Source: Oceanospirillaceae bacterium (lineage in GTDB: Bacteria > Pseudomonadota > Gammaproteobacteria > Pseudomonadales > Balneatricaceae). Taken from it: a stretch of 15,168 nucleotides of DNA. Positions 7,124-14,582 of the stretch are shown piece by piece. The position numbers and the translations under genes are program-made. Every line of letters begins with the position of its first letter. Positions within the stretch are counted from its first letter, which is position 1. Below the pieces are notes generated by a model. It had not been told where the DNA came from. It searched no databases and saw nothing but the letters and a program-made list of their open reading frames with translations. Where the stretch lies: assembly GCA_003497765.1 (NCBI GenBank), contig DNNY01000117.1, positions 1 through 15,168 on the forward strand, written 5' to 3'.

Positions 7124-7158
7124 AAAAAATGGGGTCAGATACTAACGACCTGACCCCA
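7124..7158 (-). terminator. Intrinsic terminator of nrdAB (GGGGTCAG hairpin)
   Basis: On the minus strand TGGGGTCAG (7158-7150) pairs with CTGACCCCA (7138-7130) in a perfect 9-bp stem around an 11-nt loop, followed by six T residues (7129-7124). It lies 25 bases past the nrdB stop codon. The GGGGTCAG/CTGACCCC arms are also a form I recall flanking REP-associated transposase (RAYT) genes in gammaproteobacteria, so this terminator may derive from a repeat element. There is only one copy in the window. Confidence 0.85.
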
Positions 7159-7182
7159 CTGTAGAAATGCATAATTGACCGA

Positions 7183-8316
7183 CTATAAATCGAAGTCATC
7201 AAAGTCAGCATCATCCATAGCACTATCGATTGCACCAACTAAATAAGAACTAATTTCTGCTTCTTGAGGAGCCACTTGCACATTATCACTAACCAACCAG
7301 GCATTCATCCAAGGTAATGGGTTCGTGTTACGGCCAGGGAAAAGCTCGTCAAAGCCAATGGCCTTGATACGGACATTGGTAATATATTCAACATACTCTT
7401 TTAGAATATCCGCATTTAAGCCAATCATGGAGCCGTCTTTAAATAAATAGGCAGCCCATTCCTTTTCCTGCTCAGCCGCTTGCAAAAAGATATTCTTCAC
7501 TTCTTCCTTGCAGGACTCAGCGATGGCAGCCATTTCCGGGTCATCGTGACCCTGAGCCATTAGGTTTAGCATATGCTGGGTACCCGCCAAGTGCAGTGCC
7601 TCATCGCGCGCAATAAGCTTTATCACCTTAGCATTACCTTCCATAATAGCCCGTTCGGCAAAGGCAAAACTACAAGCAAAACTGACATAGAAGCGCACGG
7701 CCTCAAGCACATTTACCGAAGCCACAGTAAGATACATAAGCCGCTTTAACTCATGCATATTTACCGTTACAGATTCATCATTCAGGATATGCTCACCCTC
7801 GCCTAACAAGCTATATAAATGACACTTAGCAATAAAATCATCATAGTAACGCGTTACTGACTCAGCACGTTTTACAATTTCTGGATTATCGACAATATCA
7901 TCAAACACCAAGTTTGGATCAGCCACAACATTACGGATAATATGGGTGTAGCTACGACTATGGATAGTTTCACTAAATGACCAAGTTTCTAACCAAGTTT
8001 CCAGTTCTGGCAATGACACAATGGGTAGGAAAGCCACGTTGGGCGAACGCCCTTGCACACTATCTAATAGTGTTTGGTATTTGAGATTACTTAAGAATAT
8101 ATGCTTCTCATGGTCTGCCATGGCCATAAAATCTTTACGGTCAGTGGACAAGTCAACCTCTTCTGGGCGCCAGAAAAAAGACAATTGTTTTTCAATTAAC
8201 TTTTCAAAAATCGCATGACGTTGCTGATCGTAGCGTGCAACATTTACATTTTGGCCAAAGAACATGGGTTCTTTTAAGGCATCATTTTTGGTCTTGTTAA
8301 AAGTAGAATAAGTCAT
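7183..8316 (-). CDS. nrdB: Ribonucleotide reductase class Ia, beta subunit
   Basis: A 377-residue R2 protein that generates the tyrosyl radical used by NrdA to reduce ribonucleoside diphosphates. All key residues are present, numbered one above E. coli: di-iron ligands D85, E116, H119, E205, E239 and H242, and radical Y123 ([11 protein letters not shown]). The C-terminal radical-transfer tyrosine is Y358 in SSYLVG, and the acidic tail ([10 protein letters not shown]) should dock on NrdA. Length equals the E. coli enzyme (376). It follows nrdA by 51 bases with an AAGAG ribosome binding site and is followed by an intrinsic terminator, so nrdAB is an operon. Regulation is through the NrdR boxes upstream of nrdA. 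Nothing is missing or altered. Confidence 0.97.
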   Translation of the reverse strand: MTYSTFNKTKNDALKEPMFFGQNVNVARYDQQRHAIFEKLIEKQLSFFWRPEEVDLSTDRKDFMAMADHEKHIFLSNLKYQTLLDSVQGRSPNVAFLPIVSLPELETWLETWSFSETIHSRSYTHIIRNVVADPNLVFDDIVDNPEIVKRAESVTRYYDDFIAKCHLYSLLGEGEHILNDESVTVNMHELKRLMYLTVASVNVLEAVRFYVSFACSFAFAERAIMEGNAKVIKLIARDEALHLAGTQHMLNLMAQGHDDPEMAAIAESCKEEVKNIFLQAAEQEKEWAAYLFKDGSMIGLNADILKEYVEYITNVRIKAIGFDELFPGRNTNPLPWMNAWLVSDNVQVAPQEAEISSYLVGAIDSAMDDADFDDFDL

Positions 8317-8367
8317 TAGGTTGCTCTTTCAATATCGCTTAACTTAAATATCTAAATGGCAAAACTA

Positions 8368-10626
8368 TTACAGCTTACAAGCGCCGCCTTCACAGCCATC
8401 ATCCTGACCATCATCAGCCCCATCTCGCGTATTATGGTAGTAAAGGGTCTTCACTCCATATTTATAGGCGGTTAGTAAATCTTTCAAGAGTTGCTTCATG
8501 GGCACCTTCTCACTTTCAAAGCGGCCTGGATCATAATTAGTGTTAGCTGATATAGCTTGGTCAACAAATTTCTGCATAATACCAATCAGTTGTAAATAGC
8601 CTTCGTTATTTGGAATAGTCCACAACAATTCATAGGCATCTTTTAGGCGCTCAAATTCAGGCACTACTTGCTTTAAAATACCATCCTTACTGGCCTTAAC
8701 ACTGACAAAACCACGTGGTGGCTCAATACCATTGGTGCTATTGGTAATTTGGCTTGATGTTTCACAAGGCATTAGTGCCGTAAGAGTACTATTGCGCAGG
8801 CCATGCTCAACAATGCTGTCACGCAATGCGTCCCAATCCAGATGAAGGGCTTCATCACAGAACTTATCGACGTCTTTTTTGTAAGTATCAATAGGCATTT
8901 TACCTTGGGCATAGAAAGTATCACCAAATGACGGACAAGCACCCTGCTCTTTGGCCAAATTATTAGACGCCTTTAGCAAATTGTATTGCACAGCCTCAAA
9001 GGTACGGTGAGTCAGGTTATTGGCTGAACCATCTGAATAACGCACACCATTTTTGGCTAAGTAATAAGCGAAATTAGTCACACCTACACCTAAGGTACGG
9101 CGCTTCATACTCGCCTCATAGGCCGCCACAATAGGGTATTCCTGATAGTCCAACAGACTATCCAAGGCACGCACAATCAAATCCGATAGATTTTCCAACT
9201 CATCTAGGCTTTCCAAGGCCCCCAAGTTAAACGCCGACAGGGTACATAAGGCAATTTCACCGTTAGGGTCATCAATGCTTTGTAAAGGTGATGTTGGTAG
9301 CGCAATCTCTAGACACAAGTTACTTTGGCGAACTGGTGCTTTGGCTGGGTTAAAGGCACTCCGCGTATTACAATGGTCAACGTTTTGAAGGTAAATACGA
9401 CCTGTCTGCGCCCGCTCTTGAGCAAATTTACTAAATAAGTCAGCCGCTTTGACTGTGCGCTTGCGAACGTCAGGATTATTCTCTGCAGCTTTATATAGTT
9501 CTTCAAAGCGATCCTGATCTTCAAAGAAACTATCATAAAGCCCGGGTACATCTGAAGGGCTAAAGAGAGTGATATTGCCACCCTTAATTAAGCGCTGGTA
9601 CATCAAACGGTTAAACTGCACACCATAGTCCATATGGCGTGCACGGTTTTCTTCTACACCGCGATTATTTTTCAATACCAGTAAAGATTCAACTTCCAAA
9701 TGCCAAATAGGGTAAAACAATGTTGCAGCACCACCGCGCACACCACCTTGGGAACAACTCTTTACAGCCGTTTGGAAATGCTTGATAAACGGTATCATGC
9801 CCGTATGGAAAGCTTCACCATCGCGAATAGGGCTTCCCAGCGCACGGATACGTCCAGCATTCACACCAATACCTGCACGTTGACTTACATACTTAATAAT
9901 GGAGCCGGCAGTGGCATTAATAGAATCTAGAGAATCACCACACTCTATTAATACACAAGAGCTAAACTGACGGGTTGGCGTCCGCACCCCTGACATAATC
10001 GGCGTAGGCAGGGATAACTTAAACAGTGAACAAGCATCGTAGAAGCGTTTTACATAGTCCAGACGCGTATCCTTAGGATAGCCAGAGAATAGACAAGCAC
10101 CTACTAACATATAAAGAATTTGAGGGCTTTCATACATATCACCGCTCACGCGGTTTTGTACTAGGTACTTGCCTTCCATCTGTTTTACAGCTGCATAGCT
10201 AAAGTGCATATCACGGCTATGCTGTAGGTGATCGTTTAACTCATTATACTCATCTTGACTATAGTCTGTATTTAGGGCGCTATCATAGCGTCCATCGGCG
10301 ACCATTTTTTGCACATGGTCATACAAATGAGGTGGCTCAAACTGGCCAAAAGCTTTTTTACGTAGATGGAAAATAGCTAAACGGGCTGCTAAATATTGAT
10401 AGTCAGGTGCTTCTTCGGAGATCAAATCAGCCGCTGATTTAATAATGGTTTCATGGATATCTTCTGTACGTATACCATCGAAAAACTGAATATGAGATTT
10501 TATTTCTACCTGAGAGACAGAGACATTATTCAAACCTTCCGCTGCCCAATCGATCACACGATGGATTTTATCTAGATCTATTTTTTCTTGTTTCCCATTG
10601 CGCTTAGTGACCATTAAGTCTTGCAT
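8368..10626 (-). CDS. nrdA: Ribonucleotide reductase class Ia, alpha subunit
   Basis: A 752-residue catalytic subunit, collinear with E. coli NrdA (761) and lacking the longer N-terminus I recall for Pseudomonas NrdA. It has one ATP-cone at about 5-95, which allows dATP inhibition. Active-site residues are C224 and C461 (redox pair), C438 (thiyl radical), and N436 and E440 (NLCLE). Radical-transfer tyrosines are Y729 and Y730. The C-terminal relay cysteines C745 and C750 lie in CEGGACKL and accept electrons from thioredoxin or glutaredoxin. The region just before this tail is shorter than in E. coli. The start has an AAAGGG site, and a second in-frame Met at residue 5 is possible. The first gene of nrdAB, it is preceded by a TATAAT and two NrdR boxes. 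Confidence 0.97.
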   Translation of the reverse strand: MQDLMVTKRNGKQEKIDLDKIHRVIDWAAEGLNNVSVSQVEIKSHIQFFDGIRTEDIHETIIKSAADLISEEAPDYQYLAARLAIFHLRKKAFGQFEPPHLYDHVQKMVADGRYDSALNTDYSQDEYNELNDHLQHSRDMHFSYAAVKQMEGKYLVQNRVSGDMYESPQILYMLVGACLFSGYPKDTRLDYVKRFYDACSLFKLSLPTPIMSGVRTPTRQFSSCVLIECGDSLDSINATAGSIIKYVSQRAGIGVNAGRIRALGSPIRDGEAFHTGMIPFIKHFQTAVKSCSQGGVRGGAATLFYPIWHLEVESLLVLKNNRGVEENRARHMDYGVQFNRLMYQRLIKGGNITLFSPSDVPGLYDSFFEDQDRFEELYKAAENNPDVRKRTVKAADLFSKFAQERAQTGRIYLQNVDHCNTRSAFNPAKAPVRQSNLCLEIALPTSPLQSIDDPNGEIALCTLSAFNLGALESLDELENLSDLIVRALDSLLDYQEYPIVAAYEASMKRRTLGVGVTNFAYYLAKNGVRYSDGSANNLTHRTFEAVQYNLLKASNNLAKEQGACPSFGDTFYAQGKMPIDTYKKDVDKFCDEALHLDWDALRDSIVEHGLRNSTLTALMPCETSSQITNSTNGIEPPRGFVSVKASKDGILKQVVPEFERLKDAYELLWTIPNNEGYLQLIGIMQKFVDQAISANTNYDPGRFESEKVPMKQLLKDLLTAYKYGVKTLYYHNTRDGADDGQDDGCEGGACKL

Positions 10627-10717
10627 GCCGTGCCCTTTTTTGCAGTGATTTGTATGTAGCTTTGTTATTGTTATTTTTTTACTAATGTCGATGTAAAACC
10701 TGTCTTTATAGACAAAT

Positions 10718-10723
10718 ATTATA
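10718..10723 (-). promoter_or_regulatory. Probable -10 element of nrdAB
   Basis: On the minus strand this is a perfect TATAAT. The -35 at 17 bp (TTTTAA, 10741-10746) is weak. NrdR box 1 begins about ten bases upstream of that -35. The predicted leader before the nrdA start is about 85 bases. Confidence 0.5.
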
Positions 10724-10755
10724 CAGCAATACGATAGGGCTTAAAAAAGAGTAAA

Positions 10756-10771
10756 ACACAATATATAGTGC
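10756..10771. promoter_or_regulatory. NrdR box 1 upstream of nrdAB
   Basis: ACACAATATATAGTGC matches the 16-bp NrdR consensus (ACACwATATATwGTGT) at all but the last base. NrdR with ATP and dATP represses ribonucleotide reductase genes. It is the proximal box, about 45 bases upstream of the expected transcription start. Confidence 0.85.
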
Positions 10772-10787
10772 AGGAAATCCCTTATCG

Positions 10788-10803
10788 ACACTAAATATAG
10801 GTT
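10788..10803. promoter_or_regulatory. NrdR box 2 upstream of nrdAB
   Basis: ACACTAAATATAGGTT is a degenerate NrdR box with a conserved left half and a weaker right half. It starts 32 bases from the start of box 1, leaving a 16-bp gap. Paired boxes about three helical turns apart are the usual NrdR arrangement. A DnaA-like TTATCGACA overlaps its left edge with a mismatch at a conserved base. Confidence 0.75.
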
Positions 10804-10918
10804 TTTGATTTGGAAAAATCAAGCAAAAAAAATACGATTTTTTAACATATCTAACTTGACTTTAAGCAACCACAGACAGGCTATGGGCTAAGCCCAAAAA
10901 CAGCTCCTTTATAAGCTT

Positions 10919-11530
10919 TTAATCCATATCTAATTTAACGTCTTGAGGGACAAAACCCGAGGTCACATATTCCACACACAGGCCTGTTTTGTAATGTGCG
11001 TGGAACCAGGTCTCTGTACGCTGCCAATGGGCAAACCAATCCGTATTAGGCTGGGGCCGAGCTAATACTCTGCTACTACAGGTAGTAGGTGGTGTTGATA
11101 CCAAGACCCTCAAATCAACCCATGGCCTAAAATCTTTATGGCTTGAAAAGACACCATCCACCAGAATCACCCCCCGAGGCACAATTGTCTTTTCTGGCGA
11201 CAGCTTCTTAGTTAGCCAATCTTGTGCTTGCCAGGAAATAGATTGCCCCTGCTGCAATGGTTGTAACAGCTGCTGAGCAAGGGTCTGGGTGGATAAATAG
11301 GCTTGTAAAGCAGCCTCCTCATTTAACTGTGACCATTGCTTATACGTTAGAGGCTGATAAAAATCATCAAGAGATATTATCTGGCATACCCCAAGATGTT
11401 CAGCAAGCCACTTGGCAAGGGTAGATTTGCCTGCTCCCGCAAAACCATCAATAGCCACCACCATACAGTCTCGTGACTGACTCTGCTGCTGTAGCTGCTG
11501 AAGAAGTTGTTGCGGCGTTATCATGGGCAT
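10919..11530 (-). CDS. P-loop kinase-like protein, uridine kinase superfamily
   Basis: A 203-residue cytoplasmic nucleotide-binding protein. The Walker A loop is GFAGAGKST at 29-37. The segment SLDDFYQP at 53-60 and the strand VILVDGVFSS in the middle resemble uridine kinase, phosphoribulokinase and pantothenate kinase family proteins. The rest departs from E. coli Udk, so the substrate is unknown, and a nucleoside or small-molecule kinase is only a superfamily inference. The N-terminus is unusually glutamine-rich, with eight Gln within residues 7-18 and more near 83-102. A second ATG at residue 3 is an alternative start, and neither has a good ribosome binding site. It is transcribed alone, divergent from yaaA across 170 bases. 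Confidence 0.75.
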   Translation of the reverse strand: MPMITPQQLLQQLQQQSQSRDCMVVAIDGFAGAGKSTLAKWLAEHLGVCQIISLDDFYQPLTYKQWSQLNEEAALQAYLSTQTLAQQLLQPLQQGQSISWQAQDWLTKKLSPEKTIVPRGVILVDGVFSSHKDFRPWVDLRVLVSTPPTTCSSRVLARPQPNTDWFAHWQRTETWFHAHYKTGLCVEYVTSGFVPQDVKLDMD

Positions 11531-11599
11531 ATAAGGTGAGTTAAAGTCATCTAGTCTAACAGTAAATCGTCATACATAAACCAACTTGAGAGAAATGCT

Positions 11600-11612
11600 T
11601 TTAATCATTAAA
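11600..11612. repeat. Perfect 13-bp palindrome in the kinase-yaaA gap
   Basis: TTTAAT-C-ATTAAA lies about 90 bases upstream of yaaA in a 170-base divergent gap. It could be an operator for either gene, or chance in AT-rich DNA. A candidate yaaA -35 (TTGTCA, 11638-11643) follows but has no good -10. I did not find the four-part ATAG/CTAT pattern expected of an OxyR site. Confidence 0.3.
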
Positions 11613-11700
11613 CTAACATCATCTATGTATGCGTGTTTGTCAGGTTTCAACACCTTACATTATCGGGCAATAATCTTTGGTTAACTGAAAGAGCAAAATT

Positions 11701-12480
11701 ATGATCTTGGTACTATCCCCCGCAAAAACTCTGGACTATGACACCCCTGCCCATATCAGTGACTACAGCCAACCCGATATGCTGGATCAATCCCAGGCAT
11801 TAATTGACGAATTACAACATCTGAGCCCTCAGGACCTAGCTAAGTTAATGAAGCTAAGTGACAAGCTGGCGGCATTAAATGTGGCCCGCTATGCATCTTG
11901 GAAACAGCCTTTTACTTCGACCAATGCCAAGCCAGCGGTATTAGCCTTTAAAGGCGACGTCTACACTGGTTTAGATGCATCAAGTCTCGATGCCGCGGAT
12001 TTAGATTGGGCCCAATCCCATGTGCGTATTCTTTCTGGGCTCTATGGTCTGTTACGCCCTCTTGATCTAATGCAAGCTTATCGACTTGAAATGGGTACCA
12101 AATTTGCCAACCAAAAGGGCAAAGACCTATATGCCTTTTGGGATAACCAAATTACCGAACAGCTAAATAAGGCTTTAACCAAAGACCCTAAGCCCGTATT
12201 AGTTAATCTCGCCTCCAATGAATATTTTAAAGCTGTTAAGCCTAAAAATTTGCAGGCTGACATTATTACCCCCGTTTTTAAAGATCAGAAAAATGGCCAA
12301 TTTAAAATTATCAGCTTCTATGCCAAAAAAGCCCGCGGCCTAATGGCAAGATGGGCCATTGAACAACGAGCTACGGATGTTCAAGAGTTAAAAGGGTTTA
12401 ACACGGCTGGCTATTACTATAGTCCTGAACAGAGCACAGAAAATGAATGGGTGTTTTTACGCCATGAGGCCGATGCTTAG
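11701..12480 (+). CDS. yaaA: Peroxide stress protein YaaA (DUF328/UPF0246)
   Basis: A 259-residue protein, the same length as E. coli YaaA (258). In E. coli it lowers free iron during hydrogen peroxide stress and so limits Fenton damage, and the fold has been reported to bind DNA. Family motifs are seen in order: [12 protein letters not shown] at the start, FKGDVYTGL at 83-91, [11 protein letters not shown] at 112-122, RLEMGTK at 128-134, NLASNEY at 169-175 and the basic YAKKARG at 207-213. The start has a GAAAGAG site. The gene stands alone. Its role fits the peroxiredoxin and glutaredoxin elsewhere in the window, though they are not linked by operon. OxyR control, known in E. coli, is not evident here. 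Confidence 0.94.
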   Translation: MILVLSPAKTLDYDTPAHISDYSQPDMLDQSQALIDELQHLSPQDLAKLMKLSDKLAALNVARYASWKQPFTSTNAKPAVLAFKGDVYTGLDASSLDAADLDWAQSHVRILSGLYGLLRPLDLMQAYRLEMGTKFANQKGKDLYAFWDNQITEQLNKALTKDPKPVLVNLASNEYFKAVKPKNLQADIITPVFKDQKNGQFKIISFYAKKARGLMARWAIEQRATDVQELKGFNTAGYYYSPEQSTENEWVFLRHEADA

Positions 12481-12519
12481 TATTGATCTGTAGCCACTAT
12501 AAGCTGAGAAAATATTTAA

Positions 12520-12951
12520 TCAGGTTATAGCTAGCAATAAAACGCTATAGCGCGCTGCCTTGCCTGCCACGATCAATGCCAAACTAAAGCGCCATGACCA
12601 GCCCAGCATGCCCGCTGCCAAGCACCAAGCATCCCCTACCACTGGCAACCAAGAAAACAGCAATAGCCAACGTCCATAGCGCTGCACATTGACCATAGTC
12701 CCGGGACTGGGTGGTTGCACACCTAATCGTTGCGCTAATTTCCAAGCTGAGCCCACCCGCGCTAGTCCCACACCCATAAAAAAGGTAATGGCACCACCCA
12801 CACTATTGCCTGCTGTGACTGCTAAACATAACCACAGACCTTGGCTGGGGTTAGCCAAAACTTGCTGTACAAAAAATAATTCTGAAGCCCCTGGCAGCAG
12901 AGTAGCCGATAAGAGGCCAGCCAAAAATAGGCTGCTTAGCGCCACAAACAT
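12520..12951 (-). CDS. yqaA: YqaA-family inner-membrane protein (SNARE-associated/DedA-like)
   Basis: A 143-residue integral membrane protein of the VTT/SNARE-associated superfamily, which includes DedA. Four hydrophobic stretches are visible at about 1-20, 36-63, 92-115 and 120-142. The family marks are LLPGASE near 18-24, AGNSVGG near 47-53, and the re-entrant-type segment FSWLPVVGD at 99-107. DedA relatives are linked to lipid carrier recycling and membrane homeostasis, but the YqaA branch has no settled function. The start is 18 bases past the sbcB stop codon, with AAGG at 12959-12963, so it is probably translated from the sbcB message. The length equals E. coli YqaA (142). Confidence 0.85.
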   Translation of the reverse strand: MFVALSSLFLAGLLSATLLPGASELFFVQQVLANPSQGLWLCLAVTAGNSVGGAITFFMGVGLARVGSAWKLAQRLGVQPPSPGTMVNVQRYGRWLLLFSWLPVVGDAWCLAAGMLGWSWRFSLALIVAGKAARYSVLLLAIT

Positions 12952-12969
12952 AAAATAAGCCTTGAGAAA

Positions 12970-14418
12970 CTAATAGGGATAAATGGATTCAGCGTAGGTC
13001 GCCAAATCCTGCAATATAGCTTGGCTAGCAGCATCTGTTCGCTCTTGAGCCAGTCGGTTTAATTCTGCACCAAATTGCTCAAAAGTACGCACATTTTGCT
13101 GTTCACCTTGAATCAGACGCTGTTGGCGAAATAGCTCCCATTGCTCAGCTTCACTGGCAGAAAGTAATTGCGGGTAACAACGCCCTTTCATACGCATCAA
13201 CATACGTGATAAGCGCTCATCATGAAAATCAAAGGCTTGCTCCTGCCATTGCTGAGGTGGTGTTTTATGCACTTGTTGCTGCATGCGTTTATCATGCTCG
13301 TCAAAAAAGCCACCTGAGTACAAGGCGCTATCCACGTCCACATCAGACATGGCTTCACACTGACTATAGGCTGCCACCACGGTATCGATAAAGTCCCTAT
13401 GCTCGTCTAGCCACCGCAAATAAGCCAGACTTTGCTGACGATCAATCTTGTAGTGGTCAGCAACCTCCTCGGGTAAGGTATTAGCTGGCGCCACGATAGG
13501 GCATTTATTAATATGGACTTCTTTTACTGGTAAGCGTGGACTATCTCCTAAGACCTCTTTAGAGGAAAACATAGCCTGTTGCATTGCCTCGACATTTAAG
13601 CCCTGCCATTGTCTAGGGTCATGCCGCAAATCAAAAACCAAAACACTATTTTTGTTACTTGGATGGGCAGCAAGGGCAGCCACTAAAGCCAGATTGCCTT
13701 GCTTACGTCCATACATTCCCGAAATATGCAAAATAGGCTTTTTTAATTGTAAGTCTAACTGTCCCCATACCTGTGCCTTATGCTTCATCTGAAAAGCAAA
13801 ATTATATAATCGTGGTTGGGCTTCACGTATTTTTTTAGCCAAGGCAATGGTGGCTCGCACATCCGCCAGAGCATCATGAGCATCACCATGCGCAATGCCA
13901 TTAGCTGGTGCCAATTGGTCTAAGTTAAGAACCTTTTCATTATCCTGATTAGTTGGCCAATTAATGCCATCAGGCCTTAATACAGCGGCGGCGCGAACTA
14001 AATCCATTAAATCCCAGCGGCTGTTACCCCCTTGCCACTCCCGCGCATAGGCATCGAAAAAATTGCGGTATAAACCATAACGGGTAAATTCATCATCAAA
14101 GCGCAAATTGTTATAACCCACCACACAAGTACCAGGCTCACTCATCAAGGCATTAATGCGTGCCATAAACTCCACTTCTGGCAAACCTTCTTGTAACGCA
14201 ACTTGGGGCGTAATACCAGTCACCAAGCAAGCACTTGGGGATGGTAGATAATCATCAGCGGGGCGACAGTACCACATAACCGGGTCACCAATGGGATTAA
14301 AATCCAGATCCGTGCGGATAGCGGCAAACTGCACCGCGCGATCAACCTTAGGGTCAGTACCAAAGGTCTCGTAGTCATGCCATAGAAGGGACTTAGTCTG
14401 GTCAGGCTGATAGGCCAC
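12970..14418 (-). CDS. sbcB: Exodeoxyribonuclease I
   Basis: A 482-residue DnaQ-fold 3'-5' exonuclease that digests single-stranded DNA. It acts in mismatch repair and recombination and suppresses recBC defects when mutated. The DEDDh catalytic set is present at the same numbers as in E. coli: D15 and E17 (WHDYETFG), D108 (GYNNLRFDDE), H181 and D186 (DAHDALADV). The C-terminal SH3-like and helical extension that makes the clamp is present, with WELFRQQRL near 447-455. The E. coli enzyme has 475 residues. The start is a GTG at 14418, chosen because AAGGAG lies 8 bases upstream and the frame gives the family N-terminus. A nearby ATG at 14423 is out of frame. It heads a probable sbcB-yqaA operon. 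Confidence 0.95.
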   Translation of the reverse strand: MAYQPDQTKSLLWHDYETFGTDPKVDRAVQFAAIRTDLDFNPIGDPVMWYCRPADDYLPSPSACLVTGITPQVALQEGLPEVEFMARINALMSEPGTCVVGYNNLRFDDEFTRYGLYRNFFDAYAREWQGGNSRWDLMDLVRAAAVLRPDGINWPTNQDNEKVLNLDQLAPANGIAHGDAHDALADVRATIALAKKIREAQPRLYNFAFQMKHKAQVWGQLDLQLKKPILHISGMYGRKQGNLALVAALAAHPSNKNSVLVFDLRHDPRQWQGLNVEAMQQAMFSSKEVLGDSPRLPVKEVHINKCPIVAPANTLPEEVADHYKIDRQQSLAYLRWLDEHRDFIDTVVAAYSQCEAMSDVDVDSALYSGGFFDEHDKRMQQQVHKTPPQQWQEQAFDFHDERLSRMLMRMKGRCYPQLLSASEAEQWELFRQQRLIQGEQQNVRTFEQFGAELNRLAQERTDAASQAILQDLATYAESIYPY

Positions 14419-14426
14419 GGCATTAG

Positions 14427-14432
14427 CTCCTT
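14427..14432 (-). promoter_or_regulatory. Ribosome binding site that fixes the sbcB GTG start
   Basis: On the minus strand this reads AAGGAG, 8 bases before GTG at 14418 and only 3 bases before the out-of-frame ATG at 14423. The spacing favours the GTG, which opens the exonuclease frame. Confidence 0.7.
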
Positions 14433-14525
14433 AAAGAATAGAAAACCATTGTATAAGGAGATTGTGGTTGATACCAGATGGATAATAACAATGGCTTATG
14501 GAATGTTATTCACTTGATTTTCGAA

Positions 14526-14552
14526 GGCTGGATCACTATTAGTAAACCAGCC
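14526..14552 (-). terminator. Possible terminator hairpin after gcvT
   Basis: GGCTGG (14526-14531) and CCAGCC (14547-14552) form a GC-rich 6-bp stem. The 15-nt loop contains its own ACTA-T-TAGT inverted repeat. It sits 31 bases past the gcvT stop. The bases after it on the minus strand (TTCGAAAATC) are not a proper T-run, so it may be a rho-assisted or 3'-protecting structure. Confidence 0.35.
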
Positions 14553-14582
14553 CGCATTTGGTTAATTGAATTAAATTTTCAA

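Larger units (their letters stand above)
10627..10918. other. nrdAB control region and kinase gene 3' flank
   Basis: A 292-base very AT-rich gap. The part near nrdA holds a leader of about 85 bases, the -10 and two NrdR boxes. Next to box 2 is a perfect inverted repeat, TTGATTT/AAATCAA with a 4-nt spacer (10805-10822), of unknown role. Past the kinase stop, a weak AGCT stem followed by TTTTT near 10900 could be a poor terminator. TGGGC/GCCCA (10883-10895) forms another short hairpin with its A/T-run on the wrong side for the kinase transcript. Confidence 0.6.

Noticed and set aside
10782..10790. DnaA-box-like TTATCGACA upstream of nrdA
   Set aside because: It has a mismatch at a conserved position of the TTATNCACA consensus and overlaps NrdR box 2. 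One imperfect box is not evidence of DnaA control.
14220..14423. Minus-strand reading frame from the ATG at 14423
   Set aside because: It is out of frame with exonuclease I, and the ribosome binding site spacing favours the GTG at 14418. The translation is low-quality shadow sequence.
14448..14510. Plus-strand AAGGAG followed by very short reading frames opposite the sbcB upstream region
   Set aside because: Start codons are GTG or TTG at poor spacing and the frames are under 20 codons. Chance match in AT-rich DNA is likelier.
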